IMG/VR virus record: IMGVR_UViG_3300021371_001301
Span: 1 to 64,000 of that record
Origin: a virus
Direction: 5' to 3' (one strand)
Length of the DNA stretch: 64,000 nucleotides
Made by a program: the position numbers and the translations under genes. Numbering within the stretch: position 1 is the first letter of the stretch; each line of letters starts with the position of its first letter. This document shows positions 44,144 to 53,186 of this stretch, piece by piece. Under the pieces are notes generated by a model, which was given only the letters and a program-made list of their open reading frames with translations, had not been told where the DNA came from and searched no databases.

Positions 44144-44354
44144 GTTAACACTTAGGGAATTACAAATGGAATCTGCACGGGCACTAAGTACTATGCAGGC
44201 TACCAATAATAACATCTATAAATTTAATAAACTAGCACATCATGATAGTCAAAAATGGTATCGTGCAGTAATTGAATGGTACATTGATGAGTATGGAGAT
44301 TTGCCTAGTAAGTATGGCCCAGGAAAAGATGTAAAGTTAATATTAGATGTATAG
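44130..44354 (+). CDS. Small phage protein, 74 aa, unknown
   Basis: A single domain, mainly helical: LTLRELQMESARALSTMQATN, then HDSQKWYRAVIEWYIDEYGDLPSKY. There are no cysteines and no signal peptide. The start is either TTG 44130 (kept because the residues before the first ATG continue the same amphipathic helix) or ATG 44166, which has AGGGA upstream. It overlaps the genes on both sides, and the following gene is a radical SAM/SPASM protein. No function recognised. Confidence 0.55.
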   Translation: MDISKLTLRELQMESARALSTMQATNNNIYKFNKLAHHDSQKWYRAVIEWYIDEYGDLPSKYGPGKDVKLILDV

Positions 44355-45429
44355 TTACCAAGATATAACACAAGTACACTTAGAAATAACACAGCGTTGC
44401 CAAGCAGCATGTCCTATGTGTGACCGTAATGAAAATGGTGGTCCAGATAACCGTCATATTAATAATGCTGAGTTAAGTTTTGAAGATTGTAAACGTATTT
44501 TTACACCTATGTTTATTAAAAATTTACATAGTATGTATATGTGTGGCAACTTGGGTGATCCCATCGTTGCACATGATACTCTAGAAGTATTCAAGTACTT
44601 TAGAGAACATAATCCTAAAATGTGGTTAAGCATGAATACAAATGCAGGAGCAAAAAGTGTTGAATGGTGGAAAGAACTTGCCCAAGTCTTTGGTAGAATG
44701 GGTACTGTTATTTTTAGTGTTGATGGTCTAAGTGACACTAATCATTTATACAGGCAGGGTGTTGTCTGGAACAATGTAGAACGCAACATGCGAGCATTTA
44801 TAGATGCTGGTGGTAGAGCACGTTGGGACTTTCTTATTTTTGGACATAACGAACACCAAGTAGACGAAGCAGAAAAATTAGCGAAAGAATGGGGCTGTGA
44901 AAGGTTCCAACTTAAAAAAAGTGCACGGTTCTTTACCTCAAGTGCAAAAGCAAAAGACAAACATCAAGCACATAATCGAAAAGGGCAAGAAACACAGTTA
45001 TTGGAAAAACCTAAAAAATTAGACAATCAAAACTTAGCACTGTTAAAGCAAAAAGAAATAGAAAAAACTTACGGTAGTATGAAAGACTATTATGACAGTT
45101 GTACTATTGATTGCAAAGCCATAAAAAGTAGTGAAGTTTTCATTACAGCAGAAGGATTACTAATGCCTTGTTGTTGGACAGGTGGACGTATGTATAAATG
45201 GTGGCACAAAGATTATAAAGTAGAGCAAATATGGGATCACATTGATGCGGCTGGAGGTAAAGAAGCATTAGATACTCGTAAACACGGATTACGAAGTGTA
45301 ATGAGTAGTGGAATACTACAAAGCATTCAGGACAGTTGGAATAAGTCAAGCATTGCTGACGGAAAGTTAGGTGTATGTGCTATGAAATGTGGAACTGAAT
45401 TTGATCCTTTTGCGGAGCAATTTAAATGA
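44347..45429 (+). CDS. Radical SAM protein with C-terminal SPASM domain, 360 aa
   Basis: This protein has the conventional order, unlike most in the window. The core is at the N-terminus: C18-x3-C22-x2-C25 (CQAACPMC). The usual GGE is replaced by MCGNLGDPIVA, a GNxGDP form. A Lys/Gln-rich linker near residues 195-235 leads to a C-terminal SPASM set (SCTIDC, MPCCWTGG, VCAMKC). A FSVDGLSDTNHLYRQG strand is in the barrel. A homologue split into two genes lies at 62563-63499. The next gene, a QueC-like ATPase, overlaps by 4 nt. The reaction is unknown. Confidence 0.87.
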   Translation: MYSYQDITQVHLEITQRCQAACPMCDRNENGGPDNRHINNAELSFEDCKRIFTPMFIKNLHSMYMCGNLGDPIVAHDTLEVFKYFREHNPKMWLSMNTNAGAKSVEWWKELAQVFGRMGTVIFSVDGLSDTNHLYRQGVVWNNVERNMRAFIDAGGRARWDFLIFGHNEHQVDEAEKLAKEWGCERFQLKKSARFFTSSAKAKDKHQAHNRKGQETQLLEKPKKLDNQNLALLKQKEIEKTYGSMKDYYDSCTIDCKAIKSSEVFITAEGLLMPCCWTGGRMYKWWHKDYKVEQIWDHIDAAGGKEALDTRKHGLRSVMSSGILQSIQDSWNKSSIADGKLGVCAMKCGTEFDPFAEQFK

Positions 45430-46256
45430 TAAAAACAACAAAATATTCAACACCATATGGGTCAGCGCATTTTTGTAATAATGCTATACATAATTCTATT
45501 GCACTAAGTGGTGGATTTGATAGTGCAGTTGCATTGTATTATCTAGCAAAAACATTAAGTGAAAACAATATAAATGCAACAATCTATCCTTTCACAGTAC
45601 AACGGGGAAATCCAACACCTGAACGTAAATTAAATCGTGTGAGTATTGTTCCATATGTACGCCGTATAATTAAATATACAAGAAACTTATTTCCTAATAT
45701 TACAATAAAAAATCCATTGGTTGAAATGGCAAATTATCACTGGGTTGCGTATAATGTTAACGGAGCAAATATAGGATCATATACAACAGCACAACAAACC
45801 CTTACAAACTTTATTGAATGGCGGCATAGAACCCGTATTGCCCAGCCTCATTATACCAGAAAACAAAATCAACTAATAGTGTATAATGGCGTAACAAGAA
45901 ATCCTCCAAAAGGTTGTATCGAAGATAGTGAAGAAGAACATCGTGATCATTTGCATCCTGAACCATTAAAAAAGAATTCTGCAACAGTACATAACCATGA
46001 AGTATTAACATTTGGAAAACTAGATTATGATTATCATTCATTACAGGTTTGGAGAAATAGTGATAAACGTATTGTGTTTTGGTTAGCTAAAGAAGCAGGG
46101 ATACTTGATGACATGTTACATTTGACTCGTAGTTGTGAAGGCGGCCCAGATGAAACTCACGACTTTACAAAGGTATGTGGCGAGTGTTGGTGGTGTTTAG
46201 AGAGAGATTGGGCACATGAAAATTATATGAATTTGGATATTAAACATGAAGAGTGA
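45426..46256 (+). CDS. QueC-like PP-loop ATPase, 276 aa
   Basis: SIALSGGFDSAVALYYL at residues about 24-40 is the PP-loop that binds ATP for adenylation. QLIVYNGVTRNPP is a second active-site segment. The C-terminus SCEGGP...CGECWWCLERDWA (about 240-263) carries four cysteines in the arrangement of the QueC zinc site. QueC turns a carboxyl of a 7-deazaguanine into a nitrile through an amide, and QueC-like relatives occur in the Qat and type IV CBASS defence systems. Here it follows a radical SAM/SPASM gene with ATGA overlap. The neighbours lack recognisable QueD or QueE, so the carboxyl substrate is probably different. A second copy lies at 53171. Confidence 0.7.
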   Translation: MIKTTKYSTPYGSAHFCNNAIHNSIALSGGFDSAVALYYLAKTLSENNINATIYPFTVQRGNPTPERKLNRVSIVPYVRRIIKYTRNLFPNITIKNPLVEMANYHWVAYNVNGANIGSYTTAQQTLTNFIEWRHRTRIAQPHYTRKQNQLIVYNGVTRNPPKGCIEDSEEEHRDHLHPEPLKKNSATVHNHEVLTFGKLDYDYHSLQVWRNSDKRIVFWLAKEAGILDDMLHLTRSCEGGPDETHDFTKVCGECWWCLERDWAHENYMNLDIKHEE

Positions 46257-47640
46257 AACATTTTGTATCTTACCGTGGGTACACCTAAGTACAAGACCAG
46301 ATGGAAGTATGCGAGTATGTTGTACTGCAAATGCTAGCAGTGTTGGACCTACTAATGACAAAGAACATGGTGGCATGGTGGGCGTACTCAAAGACGATGA
46401 AGGACGGCCAAACAACTTAAACGTTACTGATTTTCAAAGTGCTTGGAATAGTAAGTACATGAAAAATGTACGTAAACAAATGATGAATGGTGAAAAGCCT
46501 CCAAGTTGTTTAAAGTGTTATAAAGAAGAAGAGTCAGGACATCGCAGTAAACGCCAATGGGAAACGGCATATTGGAGTCAACGTACAGATGTAGATCAAC
46601 TTATGGCTGATACACAAGAAGATGGAAGTGTTCCGCCACAATTAGCATACATTGACTTACGCTTCGGCACCAAGTGTCAGCTAGCTTGTGTTATGTGTAG
46701 TCCACATGACAGTAGTGGTTGGATCAAAGACTGGAGTGCAATACATCCGCAAATACAAAACAAGAGTCTTAAAAGTAATACCCAGTGGAGTGACAAAGGC
46801 AGTATTAATGGCAGCAGTTACAACTGGCACAAGAACAATCCACTATTTTGGGAGCAATTTAATGAACAAATACCCAACATGAAACAACTGTATTTTGCAG
46901 GTGGGGAAAGTTTAATTATTGAAGAACATTATGAAATACTTGAAGAAGCAATCCGTCAAGGTCATGCAAAGAATTTAGAACTTCGTTATAACTCAAATGG
47001 AGTTGAATGGCGAGAGGATCTATTTGACCTATGGCGAGAGTTCAAACTTGTAAGGTTTCATTACAGTGTAGACAGTATACACGATATGAATGATTACATA
47101 CGTTACCCCAGTGAATGGAAACGTACAGAAGAAGTGTTCCACATACTTGACAAAGAAACAAGCGATAATGTAGAAATAACAGTTGCTTGTGCTGTACAGG
47201 CACTCAATGTATATTACTTGCCAGACTTTATCAAGTGGAAACTAGAACAAAACTTCCACAAAATTAATATGTGGCCGTTTGGCGCTGGCGGTATTAACTA
47301 CCACTTTGTTTATCATCCAGCACACTTAAATGTTAAAGTACTGCCAGACTGGTTTAAAGCTGAGTGTCGTAAAAAATACGAGGAGTTTTATCCTTGGTGG
47401 GAAGCAAACTGGGAAAAAAGTATCCCAAGTTGGCACAAAGGTAAAATTACATATCAAGAATGGCGGGATGCTGAATATGGTATTAAAAGATTGGAAGGCA
47501 TGTTAACATTTATGGAAAGCGAAGACTGGAGTGTGCGATTACCAGAGACGCAAGAGTTTTTGGCATTGTGTGACAGACAACGGAACAATAGTTTTAGTGC
47601 AACATTCCCAGAAATGAAAGGAATATTTGATGGTAGATAA
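46246..47640 (+). CDS. Radical SAM protein with N-terminal auxiliary cluster, 464 aa
   Basis: C7 (FCILPWVHLSTRPDGS), C25-C26 (VCC), C88 and C91 (CLKCY) make the auxiliary set, and SGHRSKRQWE is the linker. The core is CQLACVMC at 144-151. The SAM-binding motif reads YFAGGESLIIEEH, with Ser in place of the usual Pro after GGE. The tail is CDRQRNNSFSATFPEM. It is closely related to the next gene (shared IIEEH and a long WKLEQNFHKINMWPFG-type segment), so the two are a tandem duplicate. It overlaps the QueC-like gene by 11 nt. Confidence 0.87.
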   Translation: MKSETFCILPWVHLSTRPDGSMRVCCTANASSVGPTNDKEHGGMVGVLKDDEGRPNNLNVTDFQSAWNSKYMKNVRKQMMNGEKPPSCLKCYKEEESGHRSKRQWETAYWSQRTDVDQLMADTQEDGSVPPQLAYIDLRFGTKCQLACVMCSPHDSSGWIKDWSAIHPQIQNKSLKSNTQWSDKGSINGSSYNWHKNNPLFWEQFNEQIPNMKQLYFAGGESLIIEEHYEILEEAIRQGHAKNLELRYNSNGVEWREDLFDLWREFKLVRFHYSVDSIHDMNDYIRYPSEWKRTEEVFHILDKETSDNVEITVACAVQALNVYYLPDFIKWKLEQNFHKINMWPFGAGGINYHFVYHPAHLNVKVLPDWFKAECRKKYEEFYPWWEANWEKSIPSWHKGKITYQEWRDAEYGIKRLEGMLTFMESEDWSVRLPETQEFLALCDRQRNNSFSATFPEMKGIFDGR

Positions 47641-49012
47641 CCCTAAACAAAGCGATTGTAGTACGTTCTGTCCGTTGCCTTGGAATAGTATTAATATTCG
47701 CAACAATGGAGATATAAGAATTTGTTGTAATGCTAACAGCTATACAGCAAACCGTGGCATAGTTAGACATGATGATGGCACACCATATAACGCTAGTAGA
47801 GACAATTTACAAGACAGTCGTAACAGCGAACTAAGTCGTGATGTCCGAGCTACTATGTTACGTGGAGAATGGCATCCAGAATGTGAACGTTGTAGGCAAG
47901 AAGAAAAGAACGGTGTACTAAGTCGTAGACAAATGGAATACAATGACTGGGACTTAACGCCTGAAACAGCAGAAGAGCTTACACAAGAAGATGGTACTAT
48001 CAATACTGAAGACTTTAATTTAGAGTTTTTTGACATTCGTTATGGCAACTTTTGTAACTTAAAATGTAGAATGTGTGGACCGACAGATAGTCATACTTGG
48101 TTTGATGACTTTGTCAAGCTCAATGGACAGACCCATTATAAAGACACACACGAGCGTATTCAGTTAACTAAAAATGCCAAAGGGCGTTGGGAAACAGATC
48201 AATATGATTGGTTTAAGGGCAGTAATATGTACTGGACCAACTTTGAAGAATATACAAAGGATGCTAAAAAACTTTATATTGTAGGCGGTGAACCACTTAT
48301 CATTGAAGAACATGTTGACAGTTTAGAAAGACTTATACATAATGGCAGTGCAGCTAATATGCAGATTGAATACAACACAAACTTGACCAATGTGACACCA
48401 CGCATGTTGGATTTATGGAAAAACTTTAAAGAGATTCGTATTGGCGCAAGTATTGATGCATGTAATAAAATCTTCGATTACCAACGTGCACCAGCTAAGT
48501 GGGAACACGTATATGAAAACTTAAAAAAGATTGAAGCAAATGACGACATTAACTTCAAGTGCTGGTATGCATTTACTATTACACCACTAAATGTTTTCCA
48601 CTTCCCAGAATTTATGCGTTGGAAAGTAGAAGATAGTGGGCTTACAAAATTTAATCCTGTACACAGTTGGCGTCCAATTGTTAGTTTCCACATGTGTCAT
48701 AGTCCCAAGTATTATAATATCAAAGTATTGCCAGATGACATTAAACAAGAAATCAGTAGGCAGTATGCGGAATGGCGTACTTGGATGATTAACAGCGATA
48801 ATATCGACAATGTAAAAAAACATTTTGTAAAACATCTTGACAGCGTAGAAAAATTTATGCTAAGTGAAAGCTATAGTGATGGTGAATGTTGGAGTGGAAG
48901 AACTTGGTTAGAGGAGTTTGTTCAAGTTACTCGTGGACTAGATGAGATTCGTGATCAAAATATACTAGATATTGTTCCTGAATACAAGAGCTTGTTTGAT
49001 GAGAATAACTAA
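47630..49012 (+). CDS. Radical SAM protein with N-terminal auxiliary cluster, 460 aa
   Basis: ATG 47630 is chosen over the adjacent TTG because AAAGGA lies 7 nt upstream. C14 (FCPLPWNSINIRNNGD), C32-C33 (ICC), C85 and C88 (CERC) are auxiliary, with an extra C10. GVLSRRQMEY is the S-x-R linker. The core is CNLKCRMC at 142-149 and YIVGGEPLIIEEH gives the GGE. The tail is GLDEIRDQNILDIVPEY. It is paralogous to the previous gene and overlaps it by 11 nt. The substrate is unknown. Confidence 0.87.
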   Translation: MVDNPKQSDCSTFCPLPWNSINIRNNGDIRICCNANSYTANRGIVRHDDGTPYNASRDNLQDSRNSELSRDVRATMLRGEWHPECERCRQEEKNGVLSRRQMEYNDWDLTPETAEELTQEDGTINTEDFNLEFFDIRYGNFCNLKCRMCGPTDSHTWFDDFVKLNGQTHYKDTHERIQLTKNAKGRWETDQYDWFKGSNMYWTNFEEYTKDAKKLYIVGGEPLIIEEHVDSLERLIHNGSAANMQIEYNTNLTNVTPRMLDLWKNFKEIRIGASIDACNKIFDYQRAPAKWEHVYENLKKIEANDDINFKCWYAFTITPLNVFHFPEFMRWKVEDSGLTKFNPVHSWRPIVSFHMCHSPKYYNIKVLPDDIKQEISRQYAEWRTWMINSDNIDNVKKHFVKHLDSVEKFMLSESYSDGECWSGRTWLEEFVQVTRGLDEIRDQNILDIVPEYKSLFDENN

Positions 49013-49892
49013 TGAGAACTTAGACTGTGCTGTAGTTACACTGTTTATCCACAATGTATGCAACTACAATTGTAGTTATTGCAGTGACTTTCACAGAGAT
49101 GGTAGCAATCGTTGGCCTGAGGACTGGCAGCCTTACTTAGACTTTTTAGAGCGTGTAAAGCAAACCAACAAATACTTGTATGTAGAAGTGCTTGGTGGCG
49201 AGCCCACAGTGTGGCCTAAGTTTCAGGAGTTTGTTGACACCATCAGTGACGATAGAACATTTGTGGAGTTTGGCACCAATGCAAGTCGTACATTGCGTTA
49301 TTGGGAAAGTTTTAAGACTCGCAATGCATTTGTATTTTTAAGTTGGCATTACGAAGAAGCAGACGATGATCACTTTTTTCAGGTAGCCGAAATTATGCAA
49401 GACAAGGCAAGCGTTAGTATACCACTTATGATTGTTCCGGATAACTTCGAACGTGCTAAAGCATTATACGAAAGATTAAAGACACTACGAGTAGAAATAA
49501 CACCAAAGTTTACTCGTACTAGCATACACGGTCATAGTTATTTTGACTATACAGATGAACAACGTGAATGGATACAAAGCAACTATTTCCATCGGATGCG
49601 TGACTTTGGTATTGATTGGGAAATACCACGCAACCTGCATTTTGATGGAGAGAAAGTAAAGTTCATGACAGTGCTTGACCGTGAAATGCACCGGTTCGAA
49701 GGCTATACTTGTACAGCAGGCCTTAAACGTTTTATGGTAGATCCCAATGGCGACATCAAACGTTGTACTAAAAGAGTAGGCGGCGTTATTGGAAATATAT
49801 TTGAGGACTATGAACTGCCTGTTAGCCCTATAGTTTGTAACTATACAGCATGTCCTTGTAAACTAGATGCGATTGTAGAAAAATGGAAATGA
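48999..49892 (+). CDS. Radical SAM protein with C-terminal auxiliary cysteines, 297 aa
   Basis: The start is the ATG at 48999; the frame is open further upstream in the previous gene. The core begins almost at once: C21-x3-C25-x2-C28 (CNYNCSYC), with EVLGGEPTVWP near residue 68. There is no N-terminal auxiliary set. The C-terminal 60 residues hold YTCTAGLKRFMVDPNGDIKRC and CNYTACPC, a SPASM/twitch-like cluster of the conventional order. This makes it a different branch from the two genes before it. Reaction unknown. Confidence 0.86.
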   Translation: MRITNENLDCAVVTLFIHNVCNYNCSYCSDFHRDGSNRWPEDWQPYLDFLERVKQTNKYLYVEVLGGEPTVWPKFQEFVDTISDDRTFVEFGTNASRTLRYWESFKTRNAFVFLSWHYEEADDDHFFQVAEIMQDKASVSIPLMIVPDNFERAKALYERLKTLRVEITPKFTRTSIHGHSYFDYTDEQREWIQSNYFHRMRDFGIDWEIPRNLHFDGEKVKFMTVLDREMHRFEGYTCTAGLKRFMVDPNGDIKRCTKRVGGVIGNIFEDYELPVSPIVCNYTACPCKLDAIVEKWK

Positions 49893-50500
49893 CTCCTTTT
49901 ATACCAGTCGGTGCAATAGACGTTGATGACGGTATAACGTATAATCTAAACAAATATTGTTATCGTAGTCGGCAATCTGACCCGATTGCGGACGGTAATT
50001 ATGGTATTGCGATGGGATGCAGTGTAACATTTGGTCAAAGTATTCACGAAAGGCATCGCTTCAGCAATTTAATTGAACACGAACTTGGTAAACCAATAAT
50101 AAATCTAGGGATACCTGGCGCTGGTGTTTTGCCTTATTACCTAAATTTATGTCAGCTAATATGCAGTGGCAGTGCATATCCAGAATTTATTATTGCACAG
50201 AAGTCTTGGATGTCAACCAGACTGACATTGCTCGCTCCTGACTGTCCAATTGTAATTACTCCACGATCCTCTATTTTTGAGACCTTGGTCAAGTCATATA
50301 ATCTTCCCACAATCAACGGATACTATTTCACACAGGTAAAAAACATATGCAATCGACACAGTATTAAGTTTATTGAATGGGACCCTGGGCTACAATATTG
50401 TGATCATGGCGTTGATTTGGAACACCCTGGGATAAAACAGAACGAAAAATGGGCGGATGAATTTATTGACACTATTGGCAAGAGAGAATATAATGATTGA
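49883..50500 (+). CDS. SGNH-type hydrolase-like protein, 205 aa
   Basis: AMGCSVTFGQSIHERHRFSNLI places the nucleophile at Ser47. INLGIPGAGVLPYYLNL is block II and DLEHPGIKQNEKWADEFI near residue 178 gives the Asp/His pair in the DxxHPG form. It is a small member of the fold. The start could be ATG 49883 or 49889; the second overlaps the upstream stop as ATGA. It follows a radical SAM gene and precedes a PLP-fold enzyme. Acyl-ester cleavage is the likely class of reaction; the substrate is unknown. Confidence 0.62.
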   Translation: MEMTPFIPVGAIDVDDGITYNLNKYCYRSRQSDPIADGNYGIAMGCSVTFGQSIHERHRFSNLIEHELGKPIINLGIPGAGVLPYYLNLCQLICSGSAYPEFIIAQKSWMSTRLTLLAPDCPIVITPRSSIFETLVKSYNLPTINGYYFTQVKNICNRHSIKFIEWDPGLQYCDHGVDLEHPGIKQNEKWADEFIDTIGKREYND

Positions 50501-51422
50501 ACAGTATGAAGACATAACTTTTGACATGCTGGGTACAAGACGCCAGCGTCCAATGTACTTGAGTAAATTTACTAAGTTTAGACAGAATTTGGATATGCGT
50601 ACATACCCAAAAGATCCACATGCGTACACACAAACCTTTTTAACAGAAATTGATCGTTGGATTAACGAACACACTAGAGTAAGATACACAGGTTTGGAAA
50701 CATTTGGTAGACGTGATGCCATACATGGCACAACACACCAATTAGATGAACTACATCAACTGTACGGACTTAGCATAAGTGTAATGAAGGGCGAGTACAA
50801 ATATCACAGACGTCTAACTGATTTTAAAGTATCGCAAATAGACCACTACAGTCAACTACAAACTGGAGACGTTTTTATTGTAAGTTATCCTAGTTGCATT
50901 ACAACCGGGTTGCACGACGATTTTGATAAACTGTTGGACCATTGTGCGGAGCACGATATTCCTGTACATATTGACGGAGCATGGTTTGGACAATGTCGTA
51001 ACTTTGAACTAGATGTTACACACCCTGCTATTAAAAGTGTAAGCGTTAGTTTAAGCAAAGCACTGGGCATGGGTAGTCAGCGTATTGGTATACGTTATAC
51101 TCGTGAAAAGACTCCTGGACCAATTAGTATTATGAATGACTTTAACTATGCTAATGTAAGTGATATGTGGCTGGGTGTTGAAGCAATGCGACACTTTGGA
51201 GTTGATTATTGGTGGAGTAACTATGAAGATTTATACACTCGTGTTTGTGCTGACTTTGGATTAACTGAGAGTAATAGTATACATGTTGGCTGGATTACCG
51301 ATGACAACGGAACTCATCAGTTTGGTGTACGTACACCATTACGTTACTTGATAGAAGGTATATTTGACGAGCGTGGAACAGATAAAGGATTGAATGCAAT
51401 TGAGCGAGCTGAAAGAAAATAG
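50493..51422 (+). CDS. PLP-dependent aminotransferase-like protein, 309 aa
   Basis: The start is ATG 50493 with AGAGAGAA upstream. IPVHIDGAWFGQC near residue 158 holds the Asp that contacts the pyridine nitrogen, and SVSVSLSKALGMGSQRIGIRY near 187 holds the Schiff-base Lys and the following Arg region of fold-type I aminotransferases. The protein is about 80-100 residues shorter than the usual 390-410, so the small C-terminal domain is reduced. It may transfer an amino group to a keto sugar or keto intermediate. It could also be a decarboxylase or lyase of the same fold. Confidence 0.65.
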   Translation: MIEQYEDITFDMLGTRRQRPMYLSKFTKFRQNLDMRTYPKDPHAYTQTFLTEIDRWINEHTRVRYTGLETFGRRDAIHGTTHQLDELHQLYGLSISVMKGEYKYHRRLTDFKVSQIDHYSQLQTGDVFIVSYPSCITTGLHDDFDKLLDHCAEHDIPVHIDGAWFGQCRNFELDVTHPAIKSVSVSLSKALGMGSQRIGIRYTREKTPGPISIMNDFNYANVSDMWLGVEAMRHFGVDYWWSNYEDLYTRVCADFGLTESNSIHVGWITDDNGTHQFGVRTPLRYLIEGIFDERGTDKGLNAIERAERK

Positions 51423-52110
51423 CTTTATATATGTAGGCCCAAGTTGGGCAGCAACTAGTTTTGGACATGAAGAGCCTACCAACTTGCTCGAGCAGTGGGA
51501 GTTGTCAGCAGTTAATTATAGCAAGCGTGGTAAGCGTAATTTAGATTTTATAAGAATACCAGATTACAATATTGACAGACCATGTGTGTGGGTCTTTTGT
51601 GAGCCACTAGTAGAATTATTTAAAGGTGTGCGCAATCCTCAAGAAGGAGACAGAGATTATCCTGGCATCGCAAGTTACTTAGATGCCTTTGATCATAGAT
51701 TGCATCACAGCAAACTTAAACGACAACAGCTTGAACAAATGAACAACTTGGGTGTACCAATAGGACTAATAGGATCACACTGTGATGTTTATGAGTCAGA
51801 TATCCAAGGTTTAGAAAATTTATCTATAATACATCCAAGTTGGCAACAGTGGATGAAAGATCAATGTCAGCTAACAGACTTTACTTTAAACTTTGGTTGT
51901 GATATTGCTAATAATATGATTCAAGAAATTGGGTTTAACAATGTTCCTAATAAAGTACTAGTTGACGACATCTGGAACCAGTACGTGACTTGGAATGAAC
52001 TGCAAGTACAAGGACTGTTTCACAAAACACATCCAAACAGAAAATCCAATATTGAGTTTGCTAAAGAAACACGAGACGCAGTTGTTGATTTTTTAAAGGC
52101 AGTTGCATGA
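51394..52110 (+). CDS. SGNH-like protein, diverged, 238 aa
   Basis: FIYVGPSWAATSFG (Ser17) stands where the GDS block I of SGNH hydrolases would be. GLFHKTHPNRKSNIEFA near residue 210 supplies the His, but the Asp three residues before it in the other copies is not evident, so activity may be altered or lost. NYSKRGKRNLDF could be block II. It overlaps the aminotransferase gene by 29 nt, with AAAGGA 4 nt before the ATG. It is the most diverged of the five SGNH-type proteins here. Confidence 0.5.
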   Translation: MQLSELKENSFIYVGPSWAATSFGHEEPTNLLEQWELSAVNYSKRGKRNLDFIRIPDYNIDRPCVWVFCEPLVELFKGVRNPQEGDRDYPGIASYLDAFDHRLHHSKLKRQQLEQMNNLGVPIGLIGSHCDVYESDIQGLENLSIIHPSWQQWMKDQCQLTDFTLNFGCDIANNMIQEIGFNNVPNKVLVDDIWNQYVTWNELQVQGLFHKTHPNRKSNIEFAKETRDAVVDFLKAVA

Positions 52111-53186
52111 GTAAATTTCATTGTCAATTTATGTATAATAGTTTTTACTATAACAAAGGCAATGTAAGCATGTGTTGCTTGCAAAATAAGTTGTTACGAA
52201 AAACTGATTGGTCCGATGTTAATAACTTAGAAGAGTTTTACAAAAATTCAGAATTCCAAAAGATAAGGAGTACTTTACAGTCTAATATATATCCAACAGA
52301 ATGTAATACATGCTGGGTAATGGAAAATCAAGGTACAGAAAGTATGCGGCAAAGCAATCCATACTTTATGGGAATACAAGATCAAACACCACGTATTACA
52401 CATGTTGATTTAAGATTAAGCAATAAGTGTAACTTGGCATGTCGCATGTGTTTTGCGGGAGATAGTGATCAAATTGCAAAACTGGAAGGCATAGAAATTC
52501 AACCAAGCGACACTAGCAAAATTCTAGACTTGGTATTAGATTTACCAGATTTAAAAAATATAAGGTTTGCTGGCGGCGAGCCATTTGTTATGCCAGAAGT
52601 TATTGACTTTCTGAATAAACTTGTTAGTATAGAACGTACTGATATTGAGATAGAAATTATTACTAACTGTACTAGTATTAAATCCAGTTTAATAACAACA
52701 CTAAACAAATTTAAAAAAGTTGTGATTATGGCCAGTATTGACGGTGTAGGTACTTGGTTTGAATTTCAAAGATATCCTGCTCGTTGGAAATCAGTACGCC
52801 GTAATTTTGAACAGATATATAATAGTAACAGTATAGTCAAGATGGTTCCATGTATTGGCAGCATAAACTTATTGGGATTAAGTGAGTTTTTTATCTGGGC
52901 AAATCAATATCCTAATGCGCAAGTTACCTTTAATGAAATCATTGAGCCCGCTTACTTAAACTTTAGGTATGTACCACTTGATAACCGAAAACGATTGTGG
53001 AGTGAATTTAAAGACATGACACTACGGAATGCTGTAACAGATTGGACAGTGTTTAAAGAAAAACTAATGTACGAGTATCTAGAGCCAGATGAGACAGTAA
53101 AACAACAGATTAAAGATCGTAATCATCTAGTATGGCATGCTAATGAAGAACAAATGAAAGAAGTATTTCCGTGGATTTATACATAG
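52107..53186 (+). CDS. Radical SAM protein with N-terminal auxiliary cluster, 359 aa
   Basis: C6 (HCQFMYNSFYYNKGN, without the usual Pro-Trp), C23-C24 (MCC), C66 and C69 (CNTCW) are auxiliary. GTESMRQSN is the linker. The core is CNLACRMC at 108-115 and RFAGGEPFVMPEV gives the GGE. It is the shortest of the N-terminal-cluster group. The tail ends NEEQMKEVFPWIY. It overlaps the second QueC-like gene by 16 nt, echoing the radical SAM-QueC pair at 44347-46256. Confidence 0.86.
   Translation: MSKFHCQFMYNSFYYNKGNVSMCCLQNKLLRKTDWSDVNNLEEFYKNSEFQKIRSTLQSNIYPTECNTCWVMENQGTESMRQSNPYFMGIQDQTPRITHVDLRLSNKCNLACRMCFAGDSDQIAKLEGIEIQPSDTSKILDLVLDLPDLKNIRFAGGEPFVMPEVIDFLNKLVSIERTDIEIEIITNCTSIKSSLITTLNKFKKVVIMASIDGVGTWFEFQRYPARWKSVRRNFEQIYNSNSIVKMVPCIGSINLLGLSEFFIWANQYPNAQVTFNEIIEPAYLNFRYVPLDNRKRLWSEFKDMTLRNAVTDWTVFKEKLMYEYLEPDETVKQQIKDRNHLVWHANEEQMKEVFPWIYT

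Noticed and set aside
44216-44225. TATAAATT considered as a late promoter
   Set aside because: It lies inside the 74-aa gene and the last base of the box differs; no gene start follows at proper distance.
44130-44354. 74-aa protein considered as a peptide precursor for the radical SAM enzyme
   Set aside because: It has no leader/core pattern, no Cys, and looks like a compact helical domain.
44347-46256. Radical SAM-QueC pair considered as canonical QueE-QueC
   Set aside because: QueE has an unusual, longer-spaced cysteine motif and no SPASM domain; here the motif is CxxxCxxC with a C-terminal SPASM set.
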